Shown: in pieces, positions 13,138 to 21,552 of the stretch | Layout: each line of letters starts with the position of its first letter | Position numbering within the stretch: position 1 is the first letter of the stretch | Source: a virus | DNA: 30,982 bases | Virus record (IMG/VR): IMGVR_UViG_3300009100_000034 | Location: 1-30,982 of that record | Strand: one strand, 5' to 3' | Notes under the pieces: generated by a model | The model's input: the letters and a program-made list of their open reading frames with translations, nothing else | Database searches by the model: none | What the model was told of the DNA's origin: nothing | Program-made: the position numbers and the translations under genes

Positions 13138-14172
13138 TTGAGTAGCGACGTGCGCCTGTCGATCCGCGATATTCGCAACGCCAACCCGGTGTGGTTGCGC
13201 AGCGAGGATCGCTTGCATCCATTGGATGATCTTCAGGTAAGTATCAAAGAAGACGGGATGCTGCTTCCAGTTTTGGTCCGGAAGGACTTCGTCATGCTTG
13301 ACGGAGCACGCCGGCTCCTCGCAGCAGAGAAATTGCATTGGAGAAGCGTTCCGGTCACGGTCGCCAATGACTGGGCAACCGTGGTGCGCCACTTCAAACA
13401 GGTCAACAAGCTTGAGGCTGAAGGTCTGCCATACAGGCGTCTGACCTGGATGGAGCTGGACGAGCTGTGGGTAACCCTTCTCACACCGGTTCACAGGCAT
13501 GTACGACGTGAACAGACCATAAGGGAACGTGCCCGTCGTGCTGGCCTGCGCAAGAAGGGAATGTCGGAGACTGAGGTCAGGCGAGAGCCCGCATACACGG
13601 GATTTGTCACAGACCTGGCCGAACTGTTCAACATGAAGCCGATCCACGTGAAGTTGATCCGGGAGATCTTCCACACGTACCGGGCACTGAAGGACACAAC
13701 GCCAGAAATGGTCGAGCCTTTCGAGCGACTGCTCGTAGTGGCAGAGGAAACGGGCGTAGAGACCGCCTCAACCGTGCGTCAGTTTGTACGCAACATAAGA
13801 CTCGGCACCTTCACGGTTGACGAGGCAGCCAGACGTGCAGAGAAGTCGCTGAACAACGCATTCGCGGCGCCATGGCGTCTGACCCGTCGCACCTCACAAG
13901 AGATAGAGGACGAGAATACAGAGCGCAGGGAAATTTTCGCCGGCCAATCGAACCTTCTTCCGGCCACTACCCTCCCGGCCGTTCAGAACCTGACCAAGAT
14001 TCTGGAACAACTCAGTTGGGATGCCGGGCAGTTCCAAAACTTCGGCGACATCGAGCCGGCTCACCTTGTCGCGCTCAGCAGCACAATCCGCACATCGGTT
14101 AACCGAATCAACGCCATGCGGCGACGCCTGGAAGCTCATGGCGCACCACTCCAAGGAGAGAGAGAGCAGTGA
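13138..14172 (+). CDS. ParB-like nuclease-domain protein 1, 344 aa
   Basis: Start TTG 13138 follows GGGAAGGGAGGGATC. Residues about 25-75 form a ParB/Srx domain: LDDLQVSIKEDGMLLPVLVR then MLDGARRLLAAEKL, the DGxRR box that binds nucleotide in ParB proteins. A middle part (about 130-190) is basic and helical with LAELFNMKPIHVKLIREI, resembling the DNA-binding KorB/ParB helix-turn-helix. The end is a long helical region. Such proteins in phages may regulate transcription or partition DNA; which applies here is not visible. It overlaps the next gene by four bases (GTGA). Confidence 0.8.
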   Translation: MSSDVRLSIRDIRNANPVWLRSEDRLHPLDDLQVSIKEDGMLLPVLVRKDFVMLDGARRLLAAEKLHWRSVPVTVANDWATVVRHFKQVNKLEAEGLPYRRLTWMELDELWVTLLTPVHRHVRREQTIRERARRAGLRKKGMSETEVRREPAYTGFVTDLAELFNMKPIHVKLIREIFHTYRALKDTTPEMVEPFERLLVVAEETGVETASTVRQFVRNIRLGTFTVDEAARRAEKSLNNAFAAPWRLTRRTSQEIEDENTERREIFAGQSNLLPATTLPAVQNLTKILEQLSWDAGQFQNFGDIEPAHLVALSSTIRTSVNRINAMRRRLEAHGAPLQGEREQ

Positions 14173-15065
14173 ACAGCGTGCAGTTCAAGGACGGCGGAAA
14201 CACCGCTAAAGTCGAACCCCCGGCAAAGGATGCTGCTCACGTCGTGAGTAGCACCTTCAAAGCCAGCAACCCCAACCACCGATTCCGCTACGAGTGGGTG
14301 GATCTGAAGGCCATGACCATCGACCCCCGCATCCAGCGAGGCGAAGAGGGGCCTGAGATCAACCACATCGCGGCCAACTTCAACCCTGCGGCACTGGGCA
14401 CGTTCACATTGTCCCGGCGCAGTGATGGCACCATCGTGGTCCTGGACGGACAGCAGCGTCGGGCGGCGGCACTCAAGATCGACTACAGCGAGCAGGTTCA
14501 GGCCATCGTGCACGAGAACCTGACCCTTCCGGAGGAAGCACAGCTGTTCCTCGATCTCAACTACCGACGTTCGGTGAACGCCTGGACGAACTTCCGGATC
14601 GCCCGGACTGCGGGGGACGAACTGGCACAGGCCATTGGTGTGGTCCTGGACGAGCTGCACATCCCACTCGGTGGGCCCAAGGGCTTCTCTGCCGTGGTCA
14701 TGGCCCGTCGCGTGGCGAAGCGCCAGGGCGGTCTCACCCACCTGCACTGGGCACTGCGCCAGGTACAGGCCGTGTACGACCCAGCTCGCGAGGGCGGCAT
14801 GTACGACGGGCGCGTGGTGGAGGCCTTTTCAATGCTGTACCGCTACTGCGCGGAGCAGCATATTCCAATCGATGAGGACAACCTCCACAAGAAGCTGGCT
14901 CGCATCGGTGGCGGCATCAATGACCTGATCGGCCACGGCCACACCGTGCAGAAGGTGGCCCACCCGCCCGTCAAGATCGCCAAGGCCATTGCTCGGGCCG
15001 TAGCCCTGCGCTACAACGTGGGCAAGCCTAAGGGATCGTCACACGCACTGCCGATGCTCCCCTAG
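14169..15065 (+). CDS. ParB-like domain protein 2, 298 aa
   Basis: GTG 14169 overlaps the previous TGA; GGAGAGAGAGAGCA lies upstream. FRYEWVDLKAMTIDPRIQRG...NHIAANFNPAALGTFTLSRR, then VVLDGQQRRAAAL, is the ParB-like fold with its DGQxR box (residues about 98-107). This type (DUF6551-like) is frequent in actinophages. The rest is helical with basic patches. It is adjacent to another ParB-like protein, suggesting the two work as a pair, perhaps a CTP-type switch and a partner; this is inference. A terminator follows. Confidence 0.8.
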   Translation: MNSVQFKDGGNTAKVEPPAKDAAHVVSSTFKASNPNHRFRYEWVDLKAMTIDPRIQRGEEGPEINHIAANFNPAALGTFTLSRRSDGTIVVLDGQQRRAAALKIDYSEQVQAIVHENLTLPEEAQLFLDLNYRRSVNAWTNFRIARTAGDELAQAIGVVLDELHIPLGGPKGFSAVVMARRVAKRQGGLTHLHWALRQVQAVYDPAREGGMYDGRVVEAFSMLYRYCAEQHIPIDEDNLHKKLARIGGGINDLIGHGHTVQKVAHPPVKIAKAIARAVALRYNVGKPKGSSHALPMLP

Positions 15066-15080
15066 CACCAAGATCAAAGA

Positions 15081-15119
15081 AATCACCCCCAGGTCCTGTA
15101 CCTGGGGGTGGTTCTTTTT
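15081..15119 (+). terminator. intrinsic terminator after the ParB-like pair
   Basis: CACCCCCAGGT (15084-15094) pairs perfectly with ACCTGGGGGTG (15100-15110), followed by GTTCTTTTTG. Confidence 0.92.
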
Positions 15120-15167
15120 GTCAGCGGCTCGTAGTAGGTTCCTTGCACCTGGAGTGAGAGGAGTCGG

Positions 15168-15941
15168 ATGGGTGATCCGGAGTTTGCCCAGTTAGGCCCC
15201 GACCCTGCGGCCATGGCCCTGAAGCAGGAGCTGTCGGAGATCATCCTCTGGAACGAGCAGAGTTCCCCCCGGTCCCTGCAGAAGAGCCTTGGTCCCTCGG
15301 AACTGGGTGATCCGTGCGACCGACGCATTGCCTACAAGATCGCAGGCGCGGTCCCGGTCAACATCTGGGCTGACCCATGGCCGGCAATCGTCGGCACCGC
15401 AATCCACGACTGGCTGGAGAAGGCCATCAACCTGTACCAGGACCGGGTCGGAGACCGGGGCTGGCTCACCGAGCTTCGCGTGTCCCCAGATCCCATGGTC
15501 CAGGGACGCAGCGACGTCTTCAACACCCGTACCAAAACGATCCTGGACTACAAGACCACGGGCGCCGACAAGATGCGCAAGCTGCACCGGGGACAGCCCC
15601 CGTCTCCGGGCTACATCACCCAGGTCCACCTCTATGGGCTCGGACACGAGCGGGCCGGCCGCGAGGTCAAGAACGTGGCGCTACTGTTCTTCCCCCGGTC
15701 CGGGTGGCTGGACGATGCCTTCGTGTGGCATGAGCCGTACAACCGCGAGGTGGCCCTGGACGCCCTGCAGCGGATGTACCGTATCGGCTTCCAGCTCATG
15801 GACATGGACATCGAGACCAACCCACACCGATTCCAACTGATCAATCCAACACCCGGCGACAACTGTGTTTGGTGCCCGTTTTTTTCAAAGGAAAAAAGCT
15901 ACGACATGACGGCAGACCTGGGGGGGTGCCCAGGAAGATGA
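15168..15941 (+). CDS. Cas4-like PD-(D/E)XK exonuclease, 257 aa
   Basis: ATG 15168 follows GGAGTGAGAGGAGTCGG. GTAIHDWLE, GRSDVFN (Asp about 115) and ILDYKTTG (Asp127, Lys129) make the PD-(D/E)XK core; TQVHLYG is the QxxxY-type motif of RecB/Cas4 nucleases. Cysteines in GDPCDRR near the N-terminus and CVWC...GGCPG near the end are the four ligands of a 4Fe-4S cluster, as in Cas4 and AddB. It probably resects or processes DNA during phage replication or recombination, next to the SSB-like gene. There is no CRISPR array nearby. A poly-T/poly-A run and a run of seven G near the 3' end are error-prone spots. Confidence 0.85.
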   Translation: MGDPEFAQLGPDPAAMALKQELSEIILWNEQSSPRSLQKSLGPSELGDPCDRRIAYKIAGAVPVNIWADPWPAIVGTAIHDWLEKAINLYQDRVGDRGWLTELRVSPDPMVQGRSDVFNTRTKTILDYKTTGADKMRKLHRGQPPSPGYITQVHLYGLGHERAGREVKNVALLFFPRSGWLDDAFVWHEPYNREVALDALQRMYRIGFQLMDMDIETNPHRFQLINPTPGDNCVWCPFFSKEKSYDMTADLGGCPGR

Positions 15942-16012
15942 AGCGAGCATCCGAGTGTCAGATTGATCAATGCGCCACGGCGGCCTCGGACAAGGGATGT
16001 CCTGGCCGATGA
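15938..16012 (+). CDS. cysteine-containing microprotein, 24 aa
   Basis: ATG 15938 overlaps the nuclease stop (ATGA) with CCAGGAAG as ribosome binding site. Three cysteines (ECQIDQC, GCPGR) fall in a pattern like the nuclease C-terminus, which also ends GCPGR. It may be a coupled microprotein or the relic of a frameshifted nuclease tail. Confidence 0.35.
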   Translation: MKRASECQIDQCATAASDKGCPGR

Positions 16013-16028
16013 ACAAGGAGGAAAAGTA

Positions 16029-16232
16029 GTGAGTAACTGGTACGAGGAAATGGCACTCGCGATGCGTGACCGTGAGCGGGCACTTAGCGGTGTCGAAAGG
16101 TGGCGGGCCAAGGTGATTGAGGCCGAGCAGCAGATCATTGAATTGACCAAGCAGCGTCCGGCAACTGACCCAATTGCTGCGCCGACATTCGAATCAGGAA
16201 TTGCTGCCGATTACGCAGACTCGGCAGAATAG
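16029..16232 (+). CDS. small coiled-coil protein, 67 aa
   Basis: GTG 16029 has a perfect AAGGAGGAAAA upstream. Residues about 10-45 (MALAMRDRERALSGVERWRA through IIELTKQ) form one long charged helix, then a disordered acidic end. No enzyme motif. It sits between the Cas4-like nuclease and the SSB-like gene, 22 bp before the latter, so a role as accessory factor in DNA metabolism is plausible but unproven. Confidence 0.65.
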   Translation: MSNWYEEMALAMRDRERALSGVERWRAKVIEAEQQIIELTKQRPATDPIAAPTFESGIAADYADSAE

Positions 16233-16254
16233 GTAATAAGGGAGAGAGAGTGGT

Positions 16255-16953
16255 ATGAGTTACCAAGACGAAGAGTTCGCCCAAGTCGTAGAGGTTACCG
16301 GCGAATACGCTCGTCCGGAGAATCTGAACGGCCACCTGCTGATCGTGTTCCCGATCGGGTACCACGATTACCTACCCACCCGGTTCACCCAGCAGGGCAA
16401 GAAGTCAGACGCCTTATGCTGTGACGTCATCGACCTGGACGACAAGGATGGGGCCGGCGTTCCCGGAAAGGTCTACCGGGCTTCCAACTTCATGCAGAGC
16501 CAACTCATCGTTGGCTTACGTCCGTTCATTGGTCGTAAGGTACTTGGACGAATGGGCAAGGGTGTCAGCAAGACCGGACTAAACCCACCTTGGGTTATCA
16601 CTGATATGTCAAACGACCCAGTTGCGATTGAACGGGCAAAGGCATGGAAGGTGGCCAACCCCGACTTTGTGACAAGTCCGTTCATGCCTCGGGACGACAC
16701 AGCTCCACCCGCTGGAGCACAGCCACAGCAGCCAATGGATCCCGCCTGGCAGCAGTACTCAACGACACGACCAGCTCAGCAGCCAGCTCAGCAGCCGGCT
16801 CCACAGCCAGTCCAGCCGCCGCTGCCTGCTGCTGCAGTCGCCGGTTCGGTCCAGGCCACAGCTGAGGAGCTGAACCTGCTACAGAAGCTCCGGATGGAGC
16901 GGGCTCGCGAGGAGGCGCAGCGGGCCCAGTTCGAGGACGTACCGCCGTTCTAG
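16255..16953 (+). CDS. SSB-like single-stranded DNA-binding protein, 232 aa
   Basis: ATG 16255 follows GGGAGAGAGAG. The first about 140 residues look like an OB-type beta domain (LLIVFPIGYHD, CCDVIDLDD). A disordered linker of Pro-Ala-Gln repeats (QQPAQQPAPQPVQPP) follows, then a short helix and the acidic tip FEDVPPF, closely like the SSB tail DDDIPF that recruits partners. Domain layout is that of an SSB although the OB sequence is diverged. The place between nuclease and primase-helicase supports the role. The DNA repeats at 16770-16810 encode the linker. Confidence 0.75.
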   Translation: MSYQDEEFAQVVEVTGEYARPENLNGHLLIVFPIGYHDYLPTRFTQQGKKSDALCCDVIDLDDKDGAGVPGKVYRASNFMQSQLIVGLRPFIGRKVLGRMGKGVSKTGLNPPWVITDMSNDPVAIERAKAWKVANPDFVTSPFMPRDDTAPPAGAQPQQPMDPAWQQYSTTRPAQQPAQQPAPQPVQPPLPAAAVAGSVQATAEELNLLQKLRMERAREEAQRAQFEDVPPF

Positions 16954-16962
16954 ACGGCAAGA

Positions 16963-17000
16963 GCCCCGCACCACTGACGACAGGATCGGCGGTGCGGGGC
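16963..17000 (+). terminator. stem-loop after the SSB-like gene
   Basis: GCCCCGCACC (16963-16972) pairs with GGTGCGGGGC (16991-17000). The tail CCTCTACTCC is not U-rich, so termination strength is uncertain. The rest of 17001-17162 shows no gene; GGAGAGAG at 17013-17020 is not followed by a usable start. Confidence 0.6.
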
Positions 17001-17162
17001 CCTCTACTCCTGGAGAGAGTTACCCAGGAACTTTACTGCATCTGGGCCTAGCGCGCAGCTGTGGCCAGGGTCTACAGTCTGTTTCACCGCTCATGGCGAG
17101 GCGCCCGATGATCATCCGGTTTAGCGCCGCGCCAGCATACTTTTTACGTCCTGGGAGCAGCC

Positions 17163-19703
17163 ATGGTTGATGTTGTGGTACCAGGGCAGGAACTCGACAC
17201 CCACCACAACATCGCCCTCCCCTGGTACTACGGCGGATGTGCTGTTATACCGATCAGGCCCGGTGGCTCCAAGGCCCCATGCTTCGAGTGGGAGGGCTAC
17301 AAACATGCCCGCCCCTCCCTGGACGACGTACGGCTCTGGTTTGAAATGCAGTACCCGCGAGCCGGTGTCGCTGTTATCTGTGGTCGGATCTCGGGCAACC
17401 TGGAGTTGGTCGAGCTGGAGGGCCGCTCCGCTGATGCCGATTCTTTGAGCAAGATACAGGCCGAATGTGACCTGCGTGGGGTCAAGGAAATCTGGGACAG
17501 CCTACTTCAACATGGCTACGCAGAATGGAGCCCGTCCGGAGGGATCCACGTCCTTTACCGGGTGCCTGATCACGAAATTCCTGGCAATGCAAAATTGGCC
17601 ATGCGCGAGGCCGTGTTCGATGAATTAAATGACCAGGAATTGAATCTACTGTCTCAGAATTCCACCAGGAAATTCTGGCGTGTATTGGCAGAAACCAGGG
17701 GCGAGGGTGGCTATGTAGTAGTCGCCCCCACCGGGGGACATTGCCATAAGTCTGGAGAGCCCTGGACCACTGTCTCAGGCCAACAAGGAGTCTTCCAGCA
17801 GATCACCTGGTCCCAGAGAATGGCTATTCATGCAGCTATCATCGCTGCCCTGGATGAACGGCCGCTGGCGCCAGAGCCAACCCATCAGCCTGCCCCCGCG
17901 CCCCGTCTTCTGACCGATGATCTGCGTCCGGGCGACTACTTCAACGAGCGTGCATCCTGGGAAGAGACCTGGTTCACAAGCCAGGGCTGGAAAGTCAGTC
18001 ATCGGTCCAAAGAAGAAACGTTCTGGGTCCGTCCGGGCAAGGACGTGAGGGACGGTCACTCAGCCTCGACCGGATACAAGGGCGACACAGACTGCCTCTA
18101 CATCTGGTCCTCCTCCACGGACCTTCCTACCGAGACCCCGCTCAGCAAGTTCTTCGTGTACTCCCATTACTACTTCAACGGAGACATGTCGAAGGCCGCG
18201 AAAGCGTTGCGGCAACAGGGCTACAGCACCGACACCGACACCAAGGTCCTAGTCCCCTTGCTGCGGGCGCTGGATCTGGACGGAGTCGACAGCGACGACC
18301 AGGAGGTAGCCTTACCCGTACATGGGGGCTATGACCTTACAGACACGGGCAATGGACGCAGGATGAAGGAGTACTGCGGGGACAAGTTCCGATTCAACAC
18401 GATCGAGAACAAATGGTACGTCTGGCGGGGGCACGCCTGGGAACGTGACGACATTCTGGAGATTCAACGCGCAGCTGAGCACAACGTAGAACTGGTGATG
18501 GACGCCTGCAGGCTGATCGTTGAGCAGACCAAAGGTACGGACGAGTACAAGGCCGCTGCCAAGCAGCTGGCGGAAGCCAAACTGGGCTACAACCAGGGCA
18601 AGATCATGGCCGCCATTGCGCGGTTCTCTGCCCAGCCGGGTATCGCCATCACCCCTGGCCTGTTCGATGACAACCTGGACCTACTCAACCTGCCCAACGG
18701 CACTCTCAACCTCGTCACTGGCGAGCTTCAGCCCCATAGCCCGGACGATCTGATCACGTTGACCTTTGGCGCGGAGTACGACCCAGAGGCCAGGTGTCCT
18801 AAGTTCCGCAAGTTCATAGCCGACATCCTGCCGTGTTCCAACATACAGGCGTACGTCCAGCGCGCTCTTGGTTACTCCCTCCTTGGTACACCCACAGAAC
18901 GGGCCATGTTCCTGTTACACGGTCCCAGCGGTACTGGCAAGTCCGTCCTCACCTCCGTCATGACCCGAATCTTTGGTGGCTACGGAATTACTGCACCAGC
19001 AACAACTTTCCGACTCAAGAAGAACGACACCTCTGTCGACGTTCACCGGCTCCGGGGACGTCGATTTGTTACCACGTCAGAGATGCCTGAGGGCGTGCTC
19101 CTGGACGAGGAGCTGGTCAAGCGCATTACGGGTGGAGACGTCATCACGTCAAGGAGCCTGTACGAGGAGTACCAGGACTGGAGGGCCCAGTGTGTGGTGT
19201 GGATTGCCACCAACTTCCTGCCTCGGGTGAACAGTGACGACAACGCAATCTGGCGCCGGGCCAAGAGTATACCTATGAAGACGGAGTTCGGGCAGGGTGG
19301 CCTAGAGGAGATCCTGGGCTATGCAGAGCATCTGGTCGTGGAACGCAACGGGATCCTGAACTGGTTGCTTGAGGGGTTAGCCGCCTACCGAGAACAGGGC
19401 TTGAACGAACCACCCGAGATCACGGCCGACATCGACTCGTACCGCACGGACGTAGATGCAGTAGCCTCCTTCATCCGGGACAGACTTGACGACGGGCTCC
19501 TGGTTCGCAGAGACGGATACAAGATCAGGTCTTCTGTCCTCAATGGACTCTATACGCAGTACTGTGACGAGAATCGGTTGCCAGCACTGGGCGCCAGACG
19601 TTTTGCTAACCGGCTTAGGGCACTGGGCTTTATCCCCGACAAGATCGGTGGTGTGGCCATGTGGAGTGGGCTGGAGCACATCCCCGGAGGGAACATGCCC
19701 TGA
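17163..19703 (+). CDS. primase-polymerase / D5-type SF3 helicase, 846 aa
   Basis: ATG 17163 follows TGGGAGCAGCC. Residues about 1-240 resemble a bifunctional primase-polymerase domain (ALPWYYGGCAVIPIRPGGSK, GVAVICGRISGNLELVELEG). The second half is a D5/P4-type helicase: D5_N region around residues 400-560, then superfamily 3 Walker A GPSGTGKS (587-594), a Walker B-like FVTTSEMPEG and VVWIATNFLPR (motif C/sensor), and a C-terminal winged-helix part. It would unwind the origin and prime synthesis, the central replication enzyme of this phage region. No DNA polymerase gene is seen in the window. Confidence 0.88.
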   Translation: MVDVVVPGQELDTHHNIALPWYYGGCAVIPIRPGGSKAPCFEWEGYKHARPSLDDVRLWFEMQYPRAGVAVICGRISGNLELVELEGRSADADSLSKIQAECDLRGVKEIWDSLLQHGYAEWSPSGGIHVLYRVPDHEIPGNAKLAMREAVFDELNDQELNLLSQNSTRKFWRVLAETRGEGGYVVVAPTGGHCHKSGEPWTTVSGQQGVFQQITWSQRMAIHAAIIAALDERPLAPEPTHQPAPAPRLLTDDLRPGDYFNERASWEETWFTSQGWKVSHRSKEETFWVRPGKDVRDGHSASTGYKGDTDCLYIWSSSTDLPTETPLSKFFVYSHYYFNGDMSKAAKALRQQGYSTDTDTKVLVPLLRALDLDGVDSDDQEVALPVHGGYDLTDTGNGRRMKEYCGDKFRFNTIENKWYVWRGHAWERDDILEIQRAAEHNVELVMDACRLIVEQTKGTDEYKAAAKQLAEAKLGYNQGKIMAAIARFSAQPGIAITPGLFDDNLDLLNLPNGTLNLVTGELQPHSPDDLITLTFGAEYDPEARCPKFRKFIADILPCSNIQAYVQRALGYSLLGTPTERAMFLLHGPSGTGKSVLTSVMTRIFGGYGITAPATTFRLKKNDTSVDVHRLRGRRFVTTSEMPEGVLLDEELVKRITGGDVITSRSLYEEYQDWRAQCVVWIATNFLPRVNSDDNAIWRRAKSIPMKTEFGQGGLEEILGYAEHLVVERNGILNWLLEGLAAYREQGLNEPPEITADIDSYRTDVDAVASFIRDRLDDGLLVRRDGYKIRSSVLNGLYTQYCDENRLPALGARRFANRLRALGFIPDKIGGVAMWSGLEHIPGGNMP

Positions 19704-19705
19704 CG

Positions 19706-20092
19706 ATGAACAACGACCAGATGTGTGGTGCTCCACACCACGGCACGTTCTATGCCTACGATCAGCACGGCTGTCGGTGCGAAGAAGTAAAGGTCCGCTA
19801 CAACAGACTAAGATCACGTTACGTGGTTCGAGGGACTGGTCAGCATGACATCACTCGCTCCGGCTGTGATGACCTCAACGTTGAGATCGCTGTAGCCCGC
19901 GTACGGTCCGGTGATGCATGCCCAATCATCAATGTTTCTGAGCGTCGAGCCGTGGTCGCCACATTGACTGGGCTGGGCTGGTCATGCCGTCGAATTGCAA
20001 GAGCGCTGGGCCTGGCCGAGCGAAGTGTACAGCGCTACAAGACTGACGCCAGGCGAGCTAGAGAGGGAACAGATGGTCTGCTCGGCATGTAA
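19706..20092 (+). CDS. helix-turn-helix DNA-binding protein, 128 aa
   Basis: ATG 19706 lies two bases after the helicase stop; GGAGG is rather far (15 bp) upstream, so translation may be coupled. The N-terminal 45 residues have C/H residues (CGAPHHGTF...HGCRCEE), a possible zinc site common in actinophage proteins that start in this way. Residues about 85-120, RRAVVATLTGLGWSCRRIAR then LGLAERSVQRYK, are a clear resolvase-like helix-turn-helix. Probably a regulator or accessory DNA binder. Confidence 0.7.
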   Translation: MNNDQMCGAPHHGTFYAYDQHGCRCEEVKVRYNRLRSRYVVRGTGQHDITRSGCDDLNVEIAVARVRSGDACPIINVSERRAVVATLTGLGWSCRRIARALGLAERSVQRYKTDARRAREGTDGLLGM

Positions 20093-20240
20093 AGGCATCA
20101 ACCACAATGGACAGCCAGCAAACTGCCAAGGTGGCACATGGTGCGACTGTCACCATCGGCCCGTTCCCCCACCGATGGAATTAACCGAGGCCATCATCGA
20201 TGTGGGACATTCCGACAACGGATCCAAGACGAGCGGCTAG
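20073..20240 (+). CDS. small zinc-binding protein, 55 aa
   Basis: ATG 20073 with GAGAGGGAAC upstream overlaps the preceding gene by 20 bp. MVCSACKG...ANCQGGTWCDCHH has five cysteines plus histidines, enough for one zinc site or more. Its TAG overlaps the converging stop of the minus-strand gene at 20237, supporting both ends. Confidence 0.6.
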   Translation: MVCSACKGINHNGQPANCQGGTWCDCHHRPVPPPMELTEAIIDVGHSDNGSKTSG

Positions 20241-20506
20241 TAACGATCTCGCTTATTCGGCACCTTGACTGCACCATCTATGCGACAGGGCAACTGTCCC
20301 TGGTCCCTTTGAGTACGGCCCGGACACCGGACCTTGACCGCACCGCGATCCGGGTCATCGTCTGGGATCACCCAGACTGACATGGCCGTATCGGCCAGTG
20401 ACCAGACAACGCCCTCACGCTCAATGATGCGAGGACGGCGTACTGATAGGTCCTCCGGATGCACGTCTTCAAACCTGATCTGTGCCCCTGGTTTGGGTAA
20501 CGCCAT
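20237..20506 (-). CDS. hypothetical protein, 89 aa
   Basis: ATG 20506 has GGGAG upstream on the minus strand. The sequence is rich in Arg, Asp and Val with no cysteine cluster except one near the end, and alternates beta-like stretches (GVVWSLADTAMSVWVIPDDD). No family recognised. It is the leftmost gene of the long leftward array. Confidence 0.55.
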   Translation of the reverse strand: MALPKPGAQIRFEDVHPEDLSVRRPRIIEREGVVWSLADTAMSVWVIPDDDPDRGAVKVRCPGRTQRDQGQLPCRIDGAVKVPNKRDRY

Positions 20507-20523
20507 TTGGGTACTCCCAGGCT

Positions 20524-20676
20524 ATGGAAATACTGATCCTGTTACTGCTCATTGCTGCCGCCATATGCTTTGGGCTTGCTGTTGTTAGCTTCACGGCCCG
20601 TGTCAATCTCATTGCCTTGGGCCTGCTCTTTTGGGTTGCGACAGCCGTACTTCGTGCCTTTGAGACGGTCAGTTAG
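20524..20676 (+). CDS. small membrane protein, 50 aa
   Basis: ATG 20524 opens a frame of 50 residues with two hydrophobic segments (MEILILLLLIAAAICFGLAV and LIALGLLFWVATAVL) separated by a short polar turn with Arg. Its TAG (20674-20676) overlaps the TAA of the converging release-factor gene. The ribosome binding site is weak. A small two-span protein such as this could be holin-like, but nothing in the sequence proves it. Confidence 0.5.
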   Translation: MEILILLLLIAAAICFGLAVVSFTARVNLIALGLLFWVATAVLRAFETVS

Positions 20677-21023
20677 GAGCTGAGGTCGGCCTCATCGACC
20701 CGCACCCAGTGGTCATTGCGCTTGACCTCTATCTTGATCTCGTGCCTCGGGACCTCGAACTCAGACTCACGAACCAGCTCTTGCCCCAACGTCCGGCGCA
20801 GTCATAGCTGGAACTGAGGACTTGTGGCCATTCGCTTCCAGGCCAGCCTCTTATTCTGCAACTGGCTACGTTCATCACGAGCCTCGCCACGGGCACCAGA
20901 GGCCCGATGAATGATCCGTACTCCGGTGTCACGCTTATTAACGTTTTGACCGCCCTTGCCACCGCAGCGAAACGTCTGGACATCGCAGTCAGCGATGGTC
21001 ACTGACAATATTCTCGTGCGCAT
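20673..21023 (-). CDS. RF-1/ArfB-like GGQ peptidyl-tRNA hydrolase with an in-frame UGA
   Basis: ATG 21023 follows GAGGAGGTGGCAA. FRCGGKGGQNVNK carries the GGQ motif (residues 24-26) that hydrolyses peptidyl-tRNA, followed by the usual GVRIIH...SGARGEARDERSQLQNK and AWKRM. The frame meets TGA at codon 74 (20802-20804), then continues in the same frame for 42 codons (LRRTLGQELV...EIKIEVKR) to TAA at 20673. RF-domain proteins usually have Trp at about the UGA position (FQxWLRR). With read-through the protein is 116 residues, the size of ArfB-like proteins. Alternatives are a point mutation or sequencing error. Confidence 0.8.
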
Positions 21024-21246
21024 TTGCCACCTCCTCACGCAAACTATCTAGCAGCTTCCTTACAAGTTCTGGATCACTGGGCTTGATACTTTTCCACGTC
21101 TTACGTAGCACAATGTCTCGGATCGTTTCTCGGGACCGGCCCACGCGACGTCCGATTTCTGCATTGCTCAGTCCATCCACTGAGCTAAGAGACCGGATAA
21201 CAGCAACTTGTTCTATGGCCAGTGGTTCGTGTCTTTCAATTGTCAC
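20989..21246 (-). CDS. helix-turn-helix protein, 85 aa
   Basis: A short protein whose middle, LSNAEIGRRVGRSRETIRDI, is a sigma/resolvase-type helix-turn-helix followed by VLRKTWKSI, a pattern frequent in actinophage proteins. It overlaps the GGQ gene by 35 bp, so the latter's ribosome binding site lies inside this gene. Likely a small regulator. Confidence 0.7.
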   Translation of the reverse strand: MTIERHEPLAIEQVAVIRSLSSVDGLSNAEIGRRVGRSRETIRDIVLRKTWKSIKPSDPELVRKLLDSLREEVANAHENIVSDHR

Positions 21247-21258
21247 TAGTCTATTTTC

Positions 21259-21552
21259 TCACGAAGGGATGCCCTTTTCGGCTGGCCACTCACCTGTAGC
21301 TGCCTTATGGAGGTTGGCGCACAGACCCTTGGGATTCTGTGGGAAATACTTGCGAAGCAGCCGTACGCAACGACGGAAGGAGCCGTCAGTCCCCCAGCGG
21401 ATCTTCAGGGCACCCTTGCCTCGGGTCCAGTACCTCTTGAGGTCCCGATCCATGACGCCGGGGATGCCGGTGGCGAACTCTTCATCACAGTCAACGCAGT
21501 CCCTAGCGGCACCTTGATGCCTGGCTAAGTTGATGGAGATCTTTCCGGCCAC
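21259..21552 (-). CDS. conserved actinophage protein, 97 aa
   Basis: GTG 21552 starts a frame with WTRGKGALKIRWGTDGSFRR and LRKYFPQNPKGLCANLHKAA, a strongly conserved motif of a small family I know from many actinobacteriophages, function unknown. DCVDCDEEF near the N-terminus may bind metal. No clear ribosome binding site. The 63 bp upstream (21553-21615) hold nothing I can identify. Confidence 0.65.
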   Translation of the reverse strand: MAGKISINLARHQGAARDCVDCDEEFATGIPGVMDRDLKRYWTRGKGALKIRWGTDGSFRRCVRLLRKYFPQNPKGLCANLHKAATGEWPAEKGIPS

